Positions 1 to 7,651 of a stretch of 32,796 nucleotides of DNA are shown piece by piece. Position numbers and translations under genes: made by a program. The DNA is taken from the IMG/VR virus record IMGVR_UViG_3300021486_000035, positions 1 through 32,796 of that record. One strand, given 5' to 3'. Below the pieces are notes generated by a model that did not search any database, had not been told where the DNA came from, and was given only the letters and a program-made list of their open reading frames with translations. This DNA comes from a virus. How positions within the stretch are numbered: position 1 is the stretch's first letter; every line of letters begins with the position of its first letter.

Positions 1-524
1 TTATCCTTGTAAAAAATTTCCATATTATCAAAAAATTCAATATCTATTAAATTTTCAAGGAATTCCTTTTTTTCTGCATCTGTTTCAGATGTAAAATAAT
101 CTGTGCCATATTGGTCTAAATAAACTATTCTTTTGAATAAACTCTTATTAACCCCTAAAATTTCTTCTATTCTTTTATTTGCTTTGCTTGTATTAGTAAA
201 TTTTTGCTCTTTACCATCTTTTGATATTATAACTTCGTTTGAACCTTTCTTTCTCCGAATTCTAGTTATAATATAGTTTGAATTTGTTTCAGTATCTGTA
301 AAATAAACAAATCCGGATACTACTGAAGCACCGAATCGCATAACATTTTCTATTGGATCTCCTCTTACAGTATCATTGAATAAAATCCATAATAAAGCTT
401 CAAAAATAGAGCTTTTTCCTGCTCCATTTTTTCCTCTAATCAAAGTAATTCCGGAGTTAAAAACCAATTCTAATATTTCGTGCTTTCTAAAATTGTTAAT
501 TTTCATCTTTGTAAATCTTATCAT
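1..524 (-). CDS. 46: gp46-like SMC/Rad50-type ATPase, recombination nuclease subunit (partial)
   Basis: The N-terminal 174 codons of an SbcC/Rad50/T4 gp46-type ATPase are present; the gene runs off the left edge. The protein opens with the typical family start (MIRFTKMKINNF) and has a Walker A site GKNGAGKSS at residues 31-39, followed by FEALLWILF, as in Rad50-like proteins. In this family the ATPase partners a metallophosphoesterase to process DNA ends for recombination, and that partner (gp47-like) is directly upstream. The ATG at 524 overlaps the gp47-like stop in an ATGA arrangement, which indicates translational coupling. Its ribosome-binding site (AGAAGGG) lies inside the end of the upstream gene. 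The coiled coil, zinc hook, signature motif and Walker B lie outside the window. Family assignment is secure; the T4 name is by motif and context. Confidence 0.88.
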   Translation of the reverse strand, partial: MIRFTKMKINNFRKHEILELVFNSGITLIRGKNGAGKSSIFEALLWILFNDTVRGDPIENVMRFGASVVSGFVYFTDTETNSNYIITRIRRKKGSNEVIISKDGKEQKFTNTSKANKRIEEILGVNKSLFKRIVYLDQYGTDYFTSETDAEKKEFLENLIDIEFFDNMEIFYKD

Positions 525-1522
525 TTTAACCCTTCTTTCATTTGAATTTTTGTTTTTTCAAAAACTTTGTCATAAATATCATAGAAATTTATATAATTTT
601 CTATTTTCAATTTTTTTGCGACATCTTCAGGCAATAAATCAAAAATTGCTTTTTTGTGTTTCTCTTTTTTGTTTAAAACTATCATATTTTCTAATTCGTC
701 TTTAAGCTCCATATAAAAAGATTGCATGTCTCTTTCAATTAAATCTTGTTGATTTATTCCTTCTGCATTATCTTTGATTACTAATTTTTTAACATTTTGA
801 AATTTTGACGCTTCTTCCATATTACCTTCAAAATATACAATATATTCATTTGTATCAAAATCAGATTTATAAGAATTCAAACTAACCGCTTTTACTGTTT
901 TTACTTCAATTCTTTTTATTTCTTCTGTATCAGTATTAAATTCAAAAATATAAGTATCTCTATTTATTTCTTTGACAGATGTTGGATATAAAGAACCTGC
1001 AAATATAATATTTTTATATTCTGCATTAACGTGAATATGCCCATTAAAAACTTTTTTTGCAGCAGCAAAAGTATCAACAGGAATAAAATCAAAAGGTAAT
1101 TTTTCATTTTTTTGATATGGAATAGCTAAATGAGAAAAAACATAAGAATCTTTAATAATTTCAATATTGAATTCTTTTGCTGGTATATAAGGAATAAATT
1201 GAAATTTTATTGCTCCTAAGGATAAAACACTAGGTATTAAGATTGCTTTTACATAGGGTTCTAACAAAGTAATCAAAGAAAATTTATTACTTATTAAATC
1301 GTGGTTTCCATTGACTATTAGGATTGAATTGTTTTCACTTAGCTTTCTAAATAATTCTCTTACTTGATGTAAAAAATATAAAGAGACAGAAGATGAATGA
1401 AATATATCTCCTAAAAAAATCAAAAAACCCTTCTTTTTTAGAAATCTTTCTGAAAATAGTGAATCATAAATATCAAAATTTGAAGAAGTCATATGCAAAT
1501 CTCCAATAATATTAATAATCAT
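521..1522 (-). CDS. 47: gp47/SbcD-like recombination endonuclease (metallophosphoesterase)
   Basis: This 333-aa protein is the nuclease partner of the gp46-like ATPase. It shows the full calcineurin-like phosphoesterase motif set in order: GDLH at 7-10, GDIFH at 38-42, NGNHD at 71-75, SHLA at 130-133 and GHIH at 161-164. These residues bind two metal ions in SbcD/Mre11/gp47 enzymes. Its length is close to T4 gp47. The ATG at 1522 is preceded by GGAGGT, which sits inside the last codons of the uvsX-like gene, and its stop overlaps the next start. The order uvsX-47-46 therefore looks like one co-translated unit for DNA end resection and strand exchange. Confidence 0.9.
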   Translation of the reverse strand: MIINIIGDLHMTSSNFDIYDSLFSERFLKKKGFLIFLGDIFHSSSVSLYFLHQVRELFRKLSENNSILIVNGNHDLISNKFSLITLLEPYVKAILIPSVLSLGAIKFQFIPYIPAKEFNIEIIKDSYVFSHLAIPYQKNEKLPFDFIPVDTFAAAKKVFNGHIHVNAEYKNIIFAGSLYPTSVKEINRDTYIFEFNTDTEEIKRIEVKTVKAVSLNSYKSDFDTNEYIVYFEGNMEEASKFQNVKKLVIKDNAEGINQQDLIERDMQSFYMELKDELENMIVLNKKEKHKKAIFDLLPEDVAKKLKIENYINFYDIYDKVFEKTKIQMKEGLK

Positions 1523-1523
1523 C

Positions 1524-2537
1524 TTATTTTACCTCCAAATTATTAATTTTCATTAATTTGTTTCTCATATATTTTATTATCTCTTGTTTTAAATAATCAT
1601 ATTCTTTATCTTTTAGTTTTAAAATACCTTCTTGTCCTTGATACTTAACTGTCTTATCTTCAAATGAAAAAGAAAACCAAGCTCCTTTTTGTGCTATTAT
1701 TTCACTTTCTACTCCCACTTGATGTACTGTATACCAATTTCCTATTTTTCCATTATAATATTGTATATATTCATAAGTTATATTTGGAGGAGCAATTTTA
1801 TTTTTTTCTGTAAAAGCTTGAATTGTATGTCCCATAACTAAATTATCTACAACAATTTTTTTCTTTGGTTTTAATTCAATAATAGCATCACAAGCAAATT
1901 TCAAAGCTTCTCCTCCAGTAACTGTAAATTCTTTAGCCCCATATGACATGAATGAAGGTTTATTGATATTAGTTAAGTTCCGTCTATATTGATTTATAAT
2001 TAAAACTAAAATTGGTGTGTTTTCTAACATCAATTGTAAGGTTTTTAATATAGAAGTTAAAGCTCTTGCATTTACACCAATAGGAGCAGAATTTCCTTTT
2101 ATAATTGCTTCCATTTCTTTTTTTGAAGGAGTTAAAGCTATTGAATCAAAAACTATAAGAACAGGTTTTTTAAGTTTGTTTTTTTTATACCATTCTATGG
2201 CAGCATAAATATTCATAAAAATATCTTCTAAAGTATTGCCAGAAATTCTAATAAGCGTTTTTTTATCAATTTCAATTCCTATTTGTTTTATTCTTGAAAT
2301 ATCCCAACGTTCTGTATCAGCCAAAAAAATATAACCACCTATTTCTTGTGTCTTTTTTGCTATTTGCATAGCGAGAGTTGTTTTTCCACAACCTTCTTTT
2401 CCATAAATTTCAATAATTCTACCTGTGGGAAGACCCCCCAATCCAAACAAACCCCAATCAATTGCAATACTTCCTGTAGGTATTATATTACTGTATTTAG
2501 CATCTTTTATTTCAACAAAAATATCATTTTCTTTCAT
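1524..2537 (-). CDS. uvsX: UvsX/RecA-like strand-exchange recombinase
   Basis: This is a RecA-family ATPase of about 337 aa. Walker A is GKEGCGKT at residues 46-53 and Walker B is LIVFD ending at D131, with the RecA-type lead-in PTGSIAIDWGLFGLGGLPTG. A GGEALKFACD segment and MGHTIQAFTEKNK match conserved RecA core positions. Length is between T4 UvsX and bacterial RecA, and its neighbours (UvsY-, gp32-, gp46/47-like) favour a UvsX role: ATP-dependent filament formation on single-stranded DNA and strand invasion. An in-frame ATG lies 21 bases upstream at 2558, but an AGGAGG at 2545-2550 sits 7 bases before the ATG at 2537, so the downstream start is chosen. A terminator hairpin lies just upstream, so transcription entering from the gp32-like gene may be reduced. 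Confidence 0.9.
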   Translation of the reverse strand: MKENDIFVEIKDAKYSNIIPTGSIAIDWGLFGLGGLPTGRIIEIYGKEGCGKTTLAMQIAKKTQEIGGYIFLADTERWDISRIKQIGIEIDKKTLIRISGNTLEDIFMNIYAAIEWYKKNKLKKPVLIVFDSIALTPSKKEMEAIIKGNSAPIGVNARALTSILKTLQLMLENTPILVLIINQYRRNLTNINKPSFMSYGAKEFTVTGGEALKFACDAIIELKPKKKIVVDNLVMGHTIQAFTEKNKIAPPNITYEYIQYYNGKIGNWYTVHQVGVESEIIAQKGAWFSFSFEDKTVKYQGQEGILKLKDKEYDYLKQEIIKYMRNKLMKINNLEVK

Positions 2538-2556
2538 TTTTATTCCTCCTTCATTC

Positions 2557-2587
2557 AAAAATCCCCCCTCAACATTTTGTTGAGGGG
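2557..2587 (-). terminator. Rho-independent terminator/attenuator between the gp32-like gene and uvsX
   Basis: Read on the minus strand, a perfect 10-bp stem (CCCCTCAACA / TGTTGAGGGG, loop AAA, bases 2565-2587) is followed directly by GGATTTTT. It lies 15 bases after the gp32-like stop and just before the uvsX ribosome-binding site. Placement suggests partial termination that lets the single-strand binding protein be made in excess over the recombinase. Confidence 0.8.
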
Positions 2588-2601
2588 AGTAGGGGGGGAA
2601 A

Positions 2602-3450
2602 TTAGTAATTATCTACATCCAAGATTTGATCCATCAAAGACTCAATATCTGAATCCTCAATAACTGGAATTTCTTCTGTTTTTTCCTTCTTTGTTTCTTG
2701 AATTGTCATTTGCCTTGGTGTTTTGGTTTCAACAACGGATTTTGTTTGTGGTTTCTTTTCCGTAAGAATTCTCTTAAAAAGAACCACTTTTTCAATATCT
2801 TGAGCTGTAGCTTCTTCAAATAAAGCTTCAACAGAAAAAGAGGATTCTTCAATTCCTTCTATTAATCCTGAAATTTTTGTTAAATCCAAAACTCTGTCTT
2901 GTAATTCAAATAGATATTTTGGAAAACCATTTTCATCATAATACTTTGTAATTTTTAAAATTTTTCCTTTTTCATAATCTAACAAATCTTCATCATTCAA
3001 AATCATATCAGCAATAGGTTTCCCATAAGGAGCACTCAAAGGAAAAGCCTTTACTATATATTTTCCTTCTTTAATATCTCTAATATCAACTACTGAAAAA
3101 ACTATACGATGTTTTGGTGCTAATTTCTTTGCTTCAGGAATTTTATCAGCGACTTTTTCTAAAAAGTTACAAAAATCACAATTTTCTGTTTCAGGATTTT
3201 GTCCTAACAAAAAAGCGGTTGCTTTAGGACATCTGAAATACCTAAAAATTGTTCTATCTCCTATATCTATTTCTACATTATGTGTTGCAACTAACCCATA
3301 AGGAAATTCCTTTTGATAAGGCACTAGTCTAACATAAGCTATTGGATTCTCTTTACTCAAAATTAATCTTTCTACGTTTGGAATGTCATTACTATATCCA
3401 TTATCAAATACACCATATGACTGTTCAATATACTCTTTGTATTTAGCCAT
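2602..3450 (-). CDS. 32: gp32-like single-stranded DNA-binding protein
   Basis: This 282-aa protein resembles T4 gp32 in length, zinc site and tail. H57, C74, C91 and C94 form an H-x16-C-x16-C-x2-C arrangement, matching the His-Cys3 zinc site of gp32 (H-x12-C-x9-C-x2-C). The last 25 residues are strongly acidic (EDSDIESLMDQILDVDNY), like the gp32 tail that contacts partner replication proteins. The region before the tail is Lys/Thr/Gln-rich and probably flexible. The ATG at 3450 overlaps the end of the uvsY-like gene by 8 bases and uses a GGAGGT inside that gene. The expected role is coating single-stranded DNA for replication and recombination, together with the UvsX- and UvsY-like proteins. 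Assignment rests on the zinc ligands, tail and context. Confidence 0.75.
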   Translation of the reverse strand: MAKYKEYIEQSYGVFDNGYSNDIPNVERLILSKENPIAYVRLVPYQKEFPYGLVATHNVEIDIGDRTIFRYFRCPKATAFLLGQNPETENCDFCNFLEKVADKIPEAKKLAPKHRIVFSVVDIRDIKEGKYIVKAFPLSAPYGKPIADMILNDEDLLDYEKGKILKITKYYDENGFPKYLFELQDRVLDLTKISGLIEGIEESSFSVEALFEEATAQDIEKVVLFKRILTEKKPQTKSVVETKTPRQMTIQETKKEKTEEIPVIEDSDIESLMDQILDVDNY

Positions 3451-3850
3451 TCAAAAAACCTCCATTCGTTTTAAGCAATCCTTGTAAAAGGACTCCTTTT
3501 TGTCTTAATGCCTCTGTTAAAACTTTCAGCTTATTCATTTCTAATTCAGCATTATTTTCCGCTTCTTTTAATTTTTTGACTTCAGGATTAATTTGTACTT
3601 GACATTCTAGGTCTCTTATTGTTGCTTTTTCTCCTGATACCATGTATTGCTTTTTTAAAGTCCAAAAAACTTCTGCTTCTTTTTGTTTTCTCATTTCATA
3701 AATTTTATTGTACTTGTGTGCTGCCTTACTGTACTGCAATCCGGCTTGAAATAAAGATGTACTATTTGTTTTAGCTTCTTCTTCAATATCGTTTACACGT
3801 AAAACGTCAAGCATTTCCTTCTCGTTTTCAAAAAAAACGTAATCTTCCAT
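3443..3850 (-). CDS. uvsY: UvsY-like recombination mediator
   Basis: This 135-aa, mostly helical, charged protein is almost the length of T4 UvsY (137 aa). From about residue 36 it shows the same layout: a tyrosine/lysine-rich helix (LQYSKAAHKYNKIYEMRKQK) in the place of the LYSKWLNKHSSIKK helix of UvsY, then a long helix of alternating Lys and Glu, a polar hinge, and a C-terminal helix ending in a hydrophobic stretch. UvsY helps UvsX displace gp32 from single-stranded DNA, and here the gene sits directly upstream of the gp32-like gene with uvsX following. The ATG at 3850 has a strong CAGGAGGTG. Sequence likeness is pattern-level rather than residue-by-residue, so the name depends partly on context. 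Confidence 0.6.
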   Translation of the reverse strand: MEDYVFFENEKEMLDVLRVNDIEEEAKTNSTSLFQAGLQYSKAAHKYNKIYEMRKQKEAEVFWTLKKQYMVSGEKATIRDLECQVQINPEVKKLKEAENNAELEMNKLKVLTEALRQKGVLLQGLLKTNGGFLNG

Positions 3851-4037
3851 AACCTCACCTCCTGTATATATACTACATCATTTTATAAGTTGTTATATTA
3901 CGATAGTATTAAAAAAAAGAAACAATATTTATACGTTTCTAAATGCTCTATATTGAATTTTTTTATGCCCAAGGGTAATTTATCATAAAAAAATAAAACT
4001 TTTAACAGCGAACGCCCTGGGGGGCAAATTTGCCAAA
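3851..4037 (-). promoter_or_regulatory. Intergenic segment with likely promoter for the uvsY-32-uvsX-47-46 unit
   Basis: This is the only sizeable gap inside the left arm (187 bases). Read on the minus strand it holds TATAAATA (3926-3933), identical to the T4 late-promoter core, and further AT-rich -10-like sequences (TAATAT, TATAAA) closer to the uvsY-like gene. Near the uvsW end is a perfect 12-bp palindrome GGCAAATTTGCC (4023-4034) beside a GCCC/GGGC inverted repeat, with a T-rich run further on that could help end the uvsW transcript. In so AT-rich a genome the individual promoter matches are weak evidence; the break in gene packing is the stronger clue. Confidence 0.4.
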
Positions 4038-5420
4038 TTAGAAAGAAGCATAAGATACATTTTTAAATTCCTGTTTATATGTTTTAATTCTCTTTCGTGC
4101 CTGGTAATATAATATGTTTTCTCCTTTGTCTTCAAAATCAAAAATAAGAGCTTTATTTTTTCCTATTCTTTTTCTTAGTACTCGTCCTACTCGTTGTACT
4201 GTTTTAACAGAACTTTTTCCAGACCCTAGAACGATTATTGCATCCATACTATGTAAATTAATACCTTCATTGAGAATTGTTGTGGATACTAAAACAGGAA
4301 TTTCACCGGCTTCAAAAGCAGCTAAAGCTTCTTTCCTTTTTTCAATTGGAGTTTCACCATGTATATATACATAATTAATGTTTAAATCCTTTAGTTTTTT
4401 TGATATTATTTCTCCATGTTTTAACCTTTCTAATGTAATTAGAACTTGTAAATTTCTTTCAACCAAAGATTTTGTAAGTAAAACAGCTATATTATTTCTT
4501 TTTTCATTCATAACTATTTGTTTTTCATATAATTCCATATAATTTTCTGTTTCTATTTTTTCTATTTTATTCCTTATAATAAAAATCGAAGGGGGAGTAG
4601 AAACCCCTAGATTAATCATTTCTTGTTGTGTCATTTTCACTAAAATATTTCCAAAAACAGCTTGAGTGTAAAAAACATCTACTTTATTTCTGTGTTTTGG
4701 TGTTCCTGATAATCCATATCTGTAATACATTTTAGCTCTTCCCATAAATTTTGAATATGAATTATGAGCCACCTTATGACATTCATCAAATATTACAATA
4801 TCAAAAGAATTATTTATTTTACTCATTTTTTCTGCATCTTTATAGTTCTTTGATAATGTTTGTATCATACCTATTGTAATATTTTTAATATCAAACTTAC
4901 CTAAACCAATAACTCCAGGCTCAAAGTTAAATAAAGAAACCATTTTCTTTCCAGTTTGAATTAACAAATCTTTTGTATGTGTTATCCAAAGAGTACGTAA
5001 TTTTAATGAAGAAATTAATTTTAATGCTATATAAGTTTTTCCTGCATTTACAGGAAGCCATATGATACCACTTTCTTTTTTTAATATTTCTTTTAAAGCT
5101 TTCTTTTGATATGGTCGTAATTCAATAGAATCTGTTAATTCTATTTTTTTAGTTGGAATCTTTCGTTTATCAATTATTTCATATTTAATGTTCGTGTTTT
5201 TACATAATTTTATAATATAATCATAAAAACCGGGAAAAGTTGTATGTGTTCTTAAATTATATAATCTATGAAAACCATCCCATTTTTTTAGTTGATAACT
5301 TTTCATAAATTTTGCATTAGGATTTTTAACTGACAATTTATCATATAACAAAAGTTCAAATGATGAATTTCCTTCTAAACGTATAACATTTTCATACCTA
5401 TATATTTTTAATATCCCCAC
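4038..5420 (-). CDS. uvsW: UvsW-like superfamily 2 DNA helicase
   Basis: This 460-aa protein carries superfamily 2 helicase motifs: PVNAGKT (motif I, 123-129), DECH (motif II, 212-215), SGTP (motif III, 238-241) and QRVGRVLR (motif VI, 409-416). The first 70 residues match the special N-terminal domain of T4 UvsW, including the KWDGFHRLYN segment that parallels NWDGRIRLLD. UvsW unwinds branched DNA and R-loops and helps switch replication to the recombination-dependent mode. The start is a GTG at 5420. The nearest AGGAGGAATT is about 12 bases upstream, slightly far, but an upstream shift is limited and the next ATG would cut the N-terminal domain. It overlaps the preceding sigma-like gene by 23 bases in another frame. 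Confidence 0.88.
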   Translation of the reverse strand: MGILKIYRYENVIRLEGNSSFELLLYDKLSVKNPNAKFMKSYQLKKWDGFHRLYNLRTHTTFPGFYDYIIKLCKNTNIKYEIIDKRKIPTKKIELTDSIELRPYQKKALKEILKKESGIIWLPVNAGKTYIALKLISSLKLRTLWITHTKDLLIQTGKKMVSLFNFEPGVIGLGKFDIKNITIGMIQTLSKNYKDAEKMSKINNSFDIVIFDECHKVAHNSYSKFMGRAKMYYRYGLSGTPKHRNKVDVFYTQAVFGNILVKMTQQEMINLGVSTPPSIFIIRNKIEKIETENYMELYEKQIVMNEKRNNIAVLLTKSLVERNLQVLITLERLKHGEIISKKLKDLNINYVYIHGETPIEKRKEALAAFEAGEIPVLVSTTILNEGINLHSMDAIIVLGSGKSSVKTVQRVGRVLRKRIGKNKALIFDFEDKGENILYYQARKRIKTYKQEFKNVSYASF

Positions 5421-5892
5421 AATTTTTTAATTCCTCCTCATAAATATTTTTTATCATACGTTTTACTCTTCTAATCCAGCTATAAACTGTAGATATAGAC
5501 ACTTTATATTCCATAGCTATTTGTTTTATGTCTTTTTTGTTTGTCCATATCTCATATACAACAGTAAAATATTTATCTTCTATTTTAATTTCATCTTTTT
5601 GTTGTTCTTTTTCTGAATATTGTTCTATATCATGCTCTTCCATCAATACTTCAGAAGGAAATAACTTTTTTAAAACATTTGGGATTAAAATATAAAGCAT
5701 CACAAAAAATAATTCAGGGTTTAAAATGTAATTTACATTATTAAATCTTGGTTGTTTTGTTTGAAAATAAAGTTCTGATACTAAATCTTCAAAATCATAT
5801 TTACTAAGATAAATTTTGTGTTTTTTTAACCAACTTTTACAAACTGCCGGAATAAATTCAAAATATAAAGTTACGTCATAGTTGTCATACAT
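5398..5892 (-). CDS. Small sigma-70-like protein with C-terminal helix-turn-helix (candidate phage sigma factor)
   Basis: This 164-aa protein ends in a helix-turn-helix of the sigma region 4 type at about 119-147 (NKKDIKQIAMEYKVSISTVY then SWIRRVKRM). An earlier segment YDFEDLVSELYFQ (32-44) resembles the start of sigma region 2, and a hydrophobic helix follows at 60-78. The length is near that of T4 gp55, the late sigma factor, but the region 2 match is weak. If it is a sigma factor it could direct host RNA polymerase to the right-arm genes; it could instead be a regulator or DNA-binding protein with a sigma-like helix-turn-helix. An in-frame GTG at 5901 is possible, but AAGGTG at 5900-5905 overlaps it and is well placed for the ATG at 5892. 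Confidence 0.5.
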   Translation of the reverse strand: MYDNYDVTLYFEFIPAVCKSWLKKHKIYLSKYDFEDLVSELYFQTKQPRFNNVNYILNPELFFVMLYILIPNVLKKLFPSEVLMEEHDIEQYSEKEQQKDEIKIEDKYFTVVYEIWTNKKDIKQIAMEYKVSISTVYSWIRRVKRMIKNIYEEELKNCGDIKNI

Positions 5893-5912
5893 ATAAATCA
5901 CCTTACTTTATT

Positions 5913-6965
5913 TTATTTGGTAAAGAAATTATCTAAGTGATTCATAGGAACATAAAAATTTCTTATATCACTTTTGTATCTTCTGTAATAGAAAATAATA
6001 TCTGTTTTATCTTTATATCTTCGTAATTCTAGTACCAAACCTCCAATCGCAGGGGGATGTTTAAATCGTTCTAAATATTTTGTTATACCTTGAAAACTGC
6101 CAGGCATAACACCAATTCCTCCACGGAAATCTAAATCAACATCTATTTGATGATAATGTCCAAGTACAAACAAATCAAAACCTGAAACAAAATCAAAAGA
6201 ATTTTGCATATAATCTTGTAACCTATATCCCTTAACTTTTGTTAATCCTAATCGTCCATGTTGCATAATAATTCTAAAAGGACGATGATTTTCAGATTTT
6301 ATATCTATAATTGCCTTTTGTGTTGGTAAGTATATTAAATCTTTTCGTTCTCTTGCTATTGCTTTTAATATATCTGCACCTATACGTTGTAAGTCAGACA
6401 AATCGTGATTTCCCATTATTAATATTTGTTTCATGTCAGAATAATAAGGAAGTTGAGCAACTGCATAATTTACTCTATCATCAAAAGCAATATATTTTAT
6501 TTCATAAAGTTGCCCTCTATAAACATATCCATTACCGTCTGTAATATCTCCAGCAATAAACATGTATTTTACTCCCATTTCGTGTGCAAAAGCATAAAAA
6601 TCTTTTAATTCTTCCAGTTTTTCTTTTTTAGATCCCATATGATAATCAGCACTAATACCAATTCTAATCACATCTTCTGGAGTATCTATTTCATGAAATA
6701 AGGGTTGTCGTATTTTATGAAGGGAAAAAGAAGGATCTATTTCAGTTACTACTTTCTGATATCCATTTATAGCCATATCAACATCATCAAAAAGTTCCTC
6801 AAAATCTTCTTCTTTATTTATAAGTCTATAATATCTATTTTTAACGGATTTTGGGGTTCTTTTAAAACCAAATTCAGATAATCGTTCTGAAATAGTTGCA
6901 TAACTTAAACCTTTTTTTCTTAATCTTAAAATTAAAGAATCTTCATCTGTACTATATGGAAGCAT
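5913..6965 (-). CDS. SANT/Myb-like DNA-binding domain fused to a calcineurin-like metallophosphoesterase
   Basis: Residues 5-50 form a SANT/Myb-like helix-turn-helix (STDEDSLILRLRKKGLSY, then RTPKSVKNRYYRL). An acidic linker follows (about 52-70), then a metallophosphoesterase domain from residue 100 with DYH (107-109), GD (139-140), GNHD (185-188), a histidine at 236 (QHG) and GHYH (269-272). All expected metal ligands are present, so the enzyme looks active as a phosphodiesterase or nuclease. The N-terminal domain may bring it to specific DNA. It is distinct from the gp47-like gene, which has its own ATPase partner. A strong GGAGGGGGTG precedes the ATG at 6965, which directly abuts the stop of the upstream membrane-protein gene. 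The substrate is unknown. Confidence 0.75.
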   Translation of the reverse strand: MLPYSTDEDSLILRLRKKGLSYATISERLSEFGFKRTPKSVKNRYYRLINKEEDFEELFDDVDMAINGYQKVVTEIDPSFSLHKIRQPLFHEIDTPEDVIRIGISADYHMGSKKEKLEELKDFYAFAHEMGVKYMFIAGDITDGNGYVYRGQLYEIKYIAFDDRVNYAVAQLPYYSDMKQILIMGNHDLSDLQRIGADILKAIARERKDLIYLPTQKAIIDIKSENHRPFRIIMQHGRLGLTKVKGYRLQDYMQNSFDFVSGFDLFVLGHYHQIDVDLDFRGGIGVMPGSFQGITKYLERFKHPPAIGGLVLELRRYKDKTDIIFYYRRYKSDIRNFYVPMNHLDNFFTK

Positions 6966-7232
6966 TTACACCCCCTCCTTATTTTGAGACTTAAACTTAA
7001 ATAAATTTTTAACTATTGTCTTAAAATTTTGGAGCTTAAACAAATACAAAGCATAAAGAATACTATTAAAAATTATTAAAAATGTAAAAACAAATGGAAT
7101 TAATTTAGCAAATTCTACTGCAGTTATAAATTCAAAGCTCTTCATTATCAATAAAACAAAAACCGGTAACAAAAACACTTGAGGGAAAAATATTATCCCT
7201 GCAAAAATACAAATATATGAAAATATAAACAT
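6966..7232 (-). CDS. Small multi-pass membrane protein, function unknown
   Basis: This 88-aa protein has three hydrophobic stretches, about residues 3-20, 21-31 and 46-66, and a basic C-terminal tail (KLQNFKTIVKNLFKFKSQNK). It is probably an inner-membrane protein with its tail in the cytoplasm. A clear AAGGAGGAA precedes the ATG at 7232, and the stop abuts the next start. Its place among early DNA-metabolism genes argues against, but does not exclude, a holin. A host-takeover or membrane-anchoring role is equally possible. Confidence 0.6.
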   Translation of the reverse strand: MFIFSYICIFAGIIFFPQVFLLPVFVLLIMKSFEFITAVEFAKLIPFVFTFLIIFNSILYALYLFKLQNFKTIVKNLFKFKSQNKEGV

Positions 7233-7244
7233 AAAAATTCCTCC

Positions 7245-7625
7245 TTATTCTTTTGTTTCTTTCATTGCTTTAAATATTCCTATTGAGTAATATGGGGAAA
7301 AAACAGGTAAATATTTTTTGTTTCTGTAATTAAGAAAAACAGCATTGTCCAAATCTATGTTCTTTTCTTTTGCTATTTCTCTTATTTTGTCATAAATAAA
7401 ATACCATGCACCACTCATAGCATGAGGAATAACAAAAGTTTTGTTATAGGGAGTTGTTCTGGCAAACTTTAATAGTGCTTTAAAGTCTATTGGATGAGAA
7501 TTAAAATTATAAATTTTTATATCTTCGTCATTAACCTTAATAATCAAAGGATTATCTAAACTTTCTTCTGCCTCCTTAAAAATATTTTTCCACAAAGTAC
7601 TTTCATTAAACATCCATTTACTCAT
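7245..7625 (-). CDS. Hypothetical protein, 126 aa
   Basis: No family is recognised. The protein is mixed alpha/beta in character, with a central IPHAMSGAWYFIYDKIREIA segment and an aromatic C-terminal part (FSPYYSIGIF). An in-frame GTG lies at 7634, but the AAGGAGAG just before it fits the ATG at 7625 better, so the shorter form is listed. It is packed between the possible annealing protein and the membrane protein and is surely co-transcribed with them. Coding reality is supported by the ribosome-binding site and tight spacing. Confidence 0.7.
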   Translation of the reverse strand: MSKWMFNESTLWKNIFKEAEESLDNPLIIKVNDEDIKIYNFNSHPIDFKALLKFARTTPYNKTFVIPHAMSGAWYFIYDKIREIAKEKNIDLDNAVFLNYRNKKYLPVFSPYYSIGIFKAMKETKE

Positions 7626-7651
7626 AAAAACCACTCTCCTTTTAAGTATGT

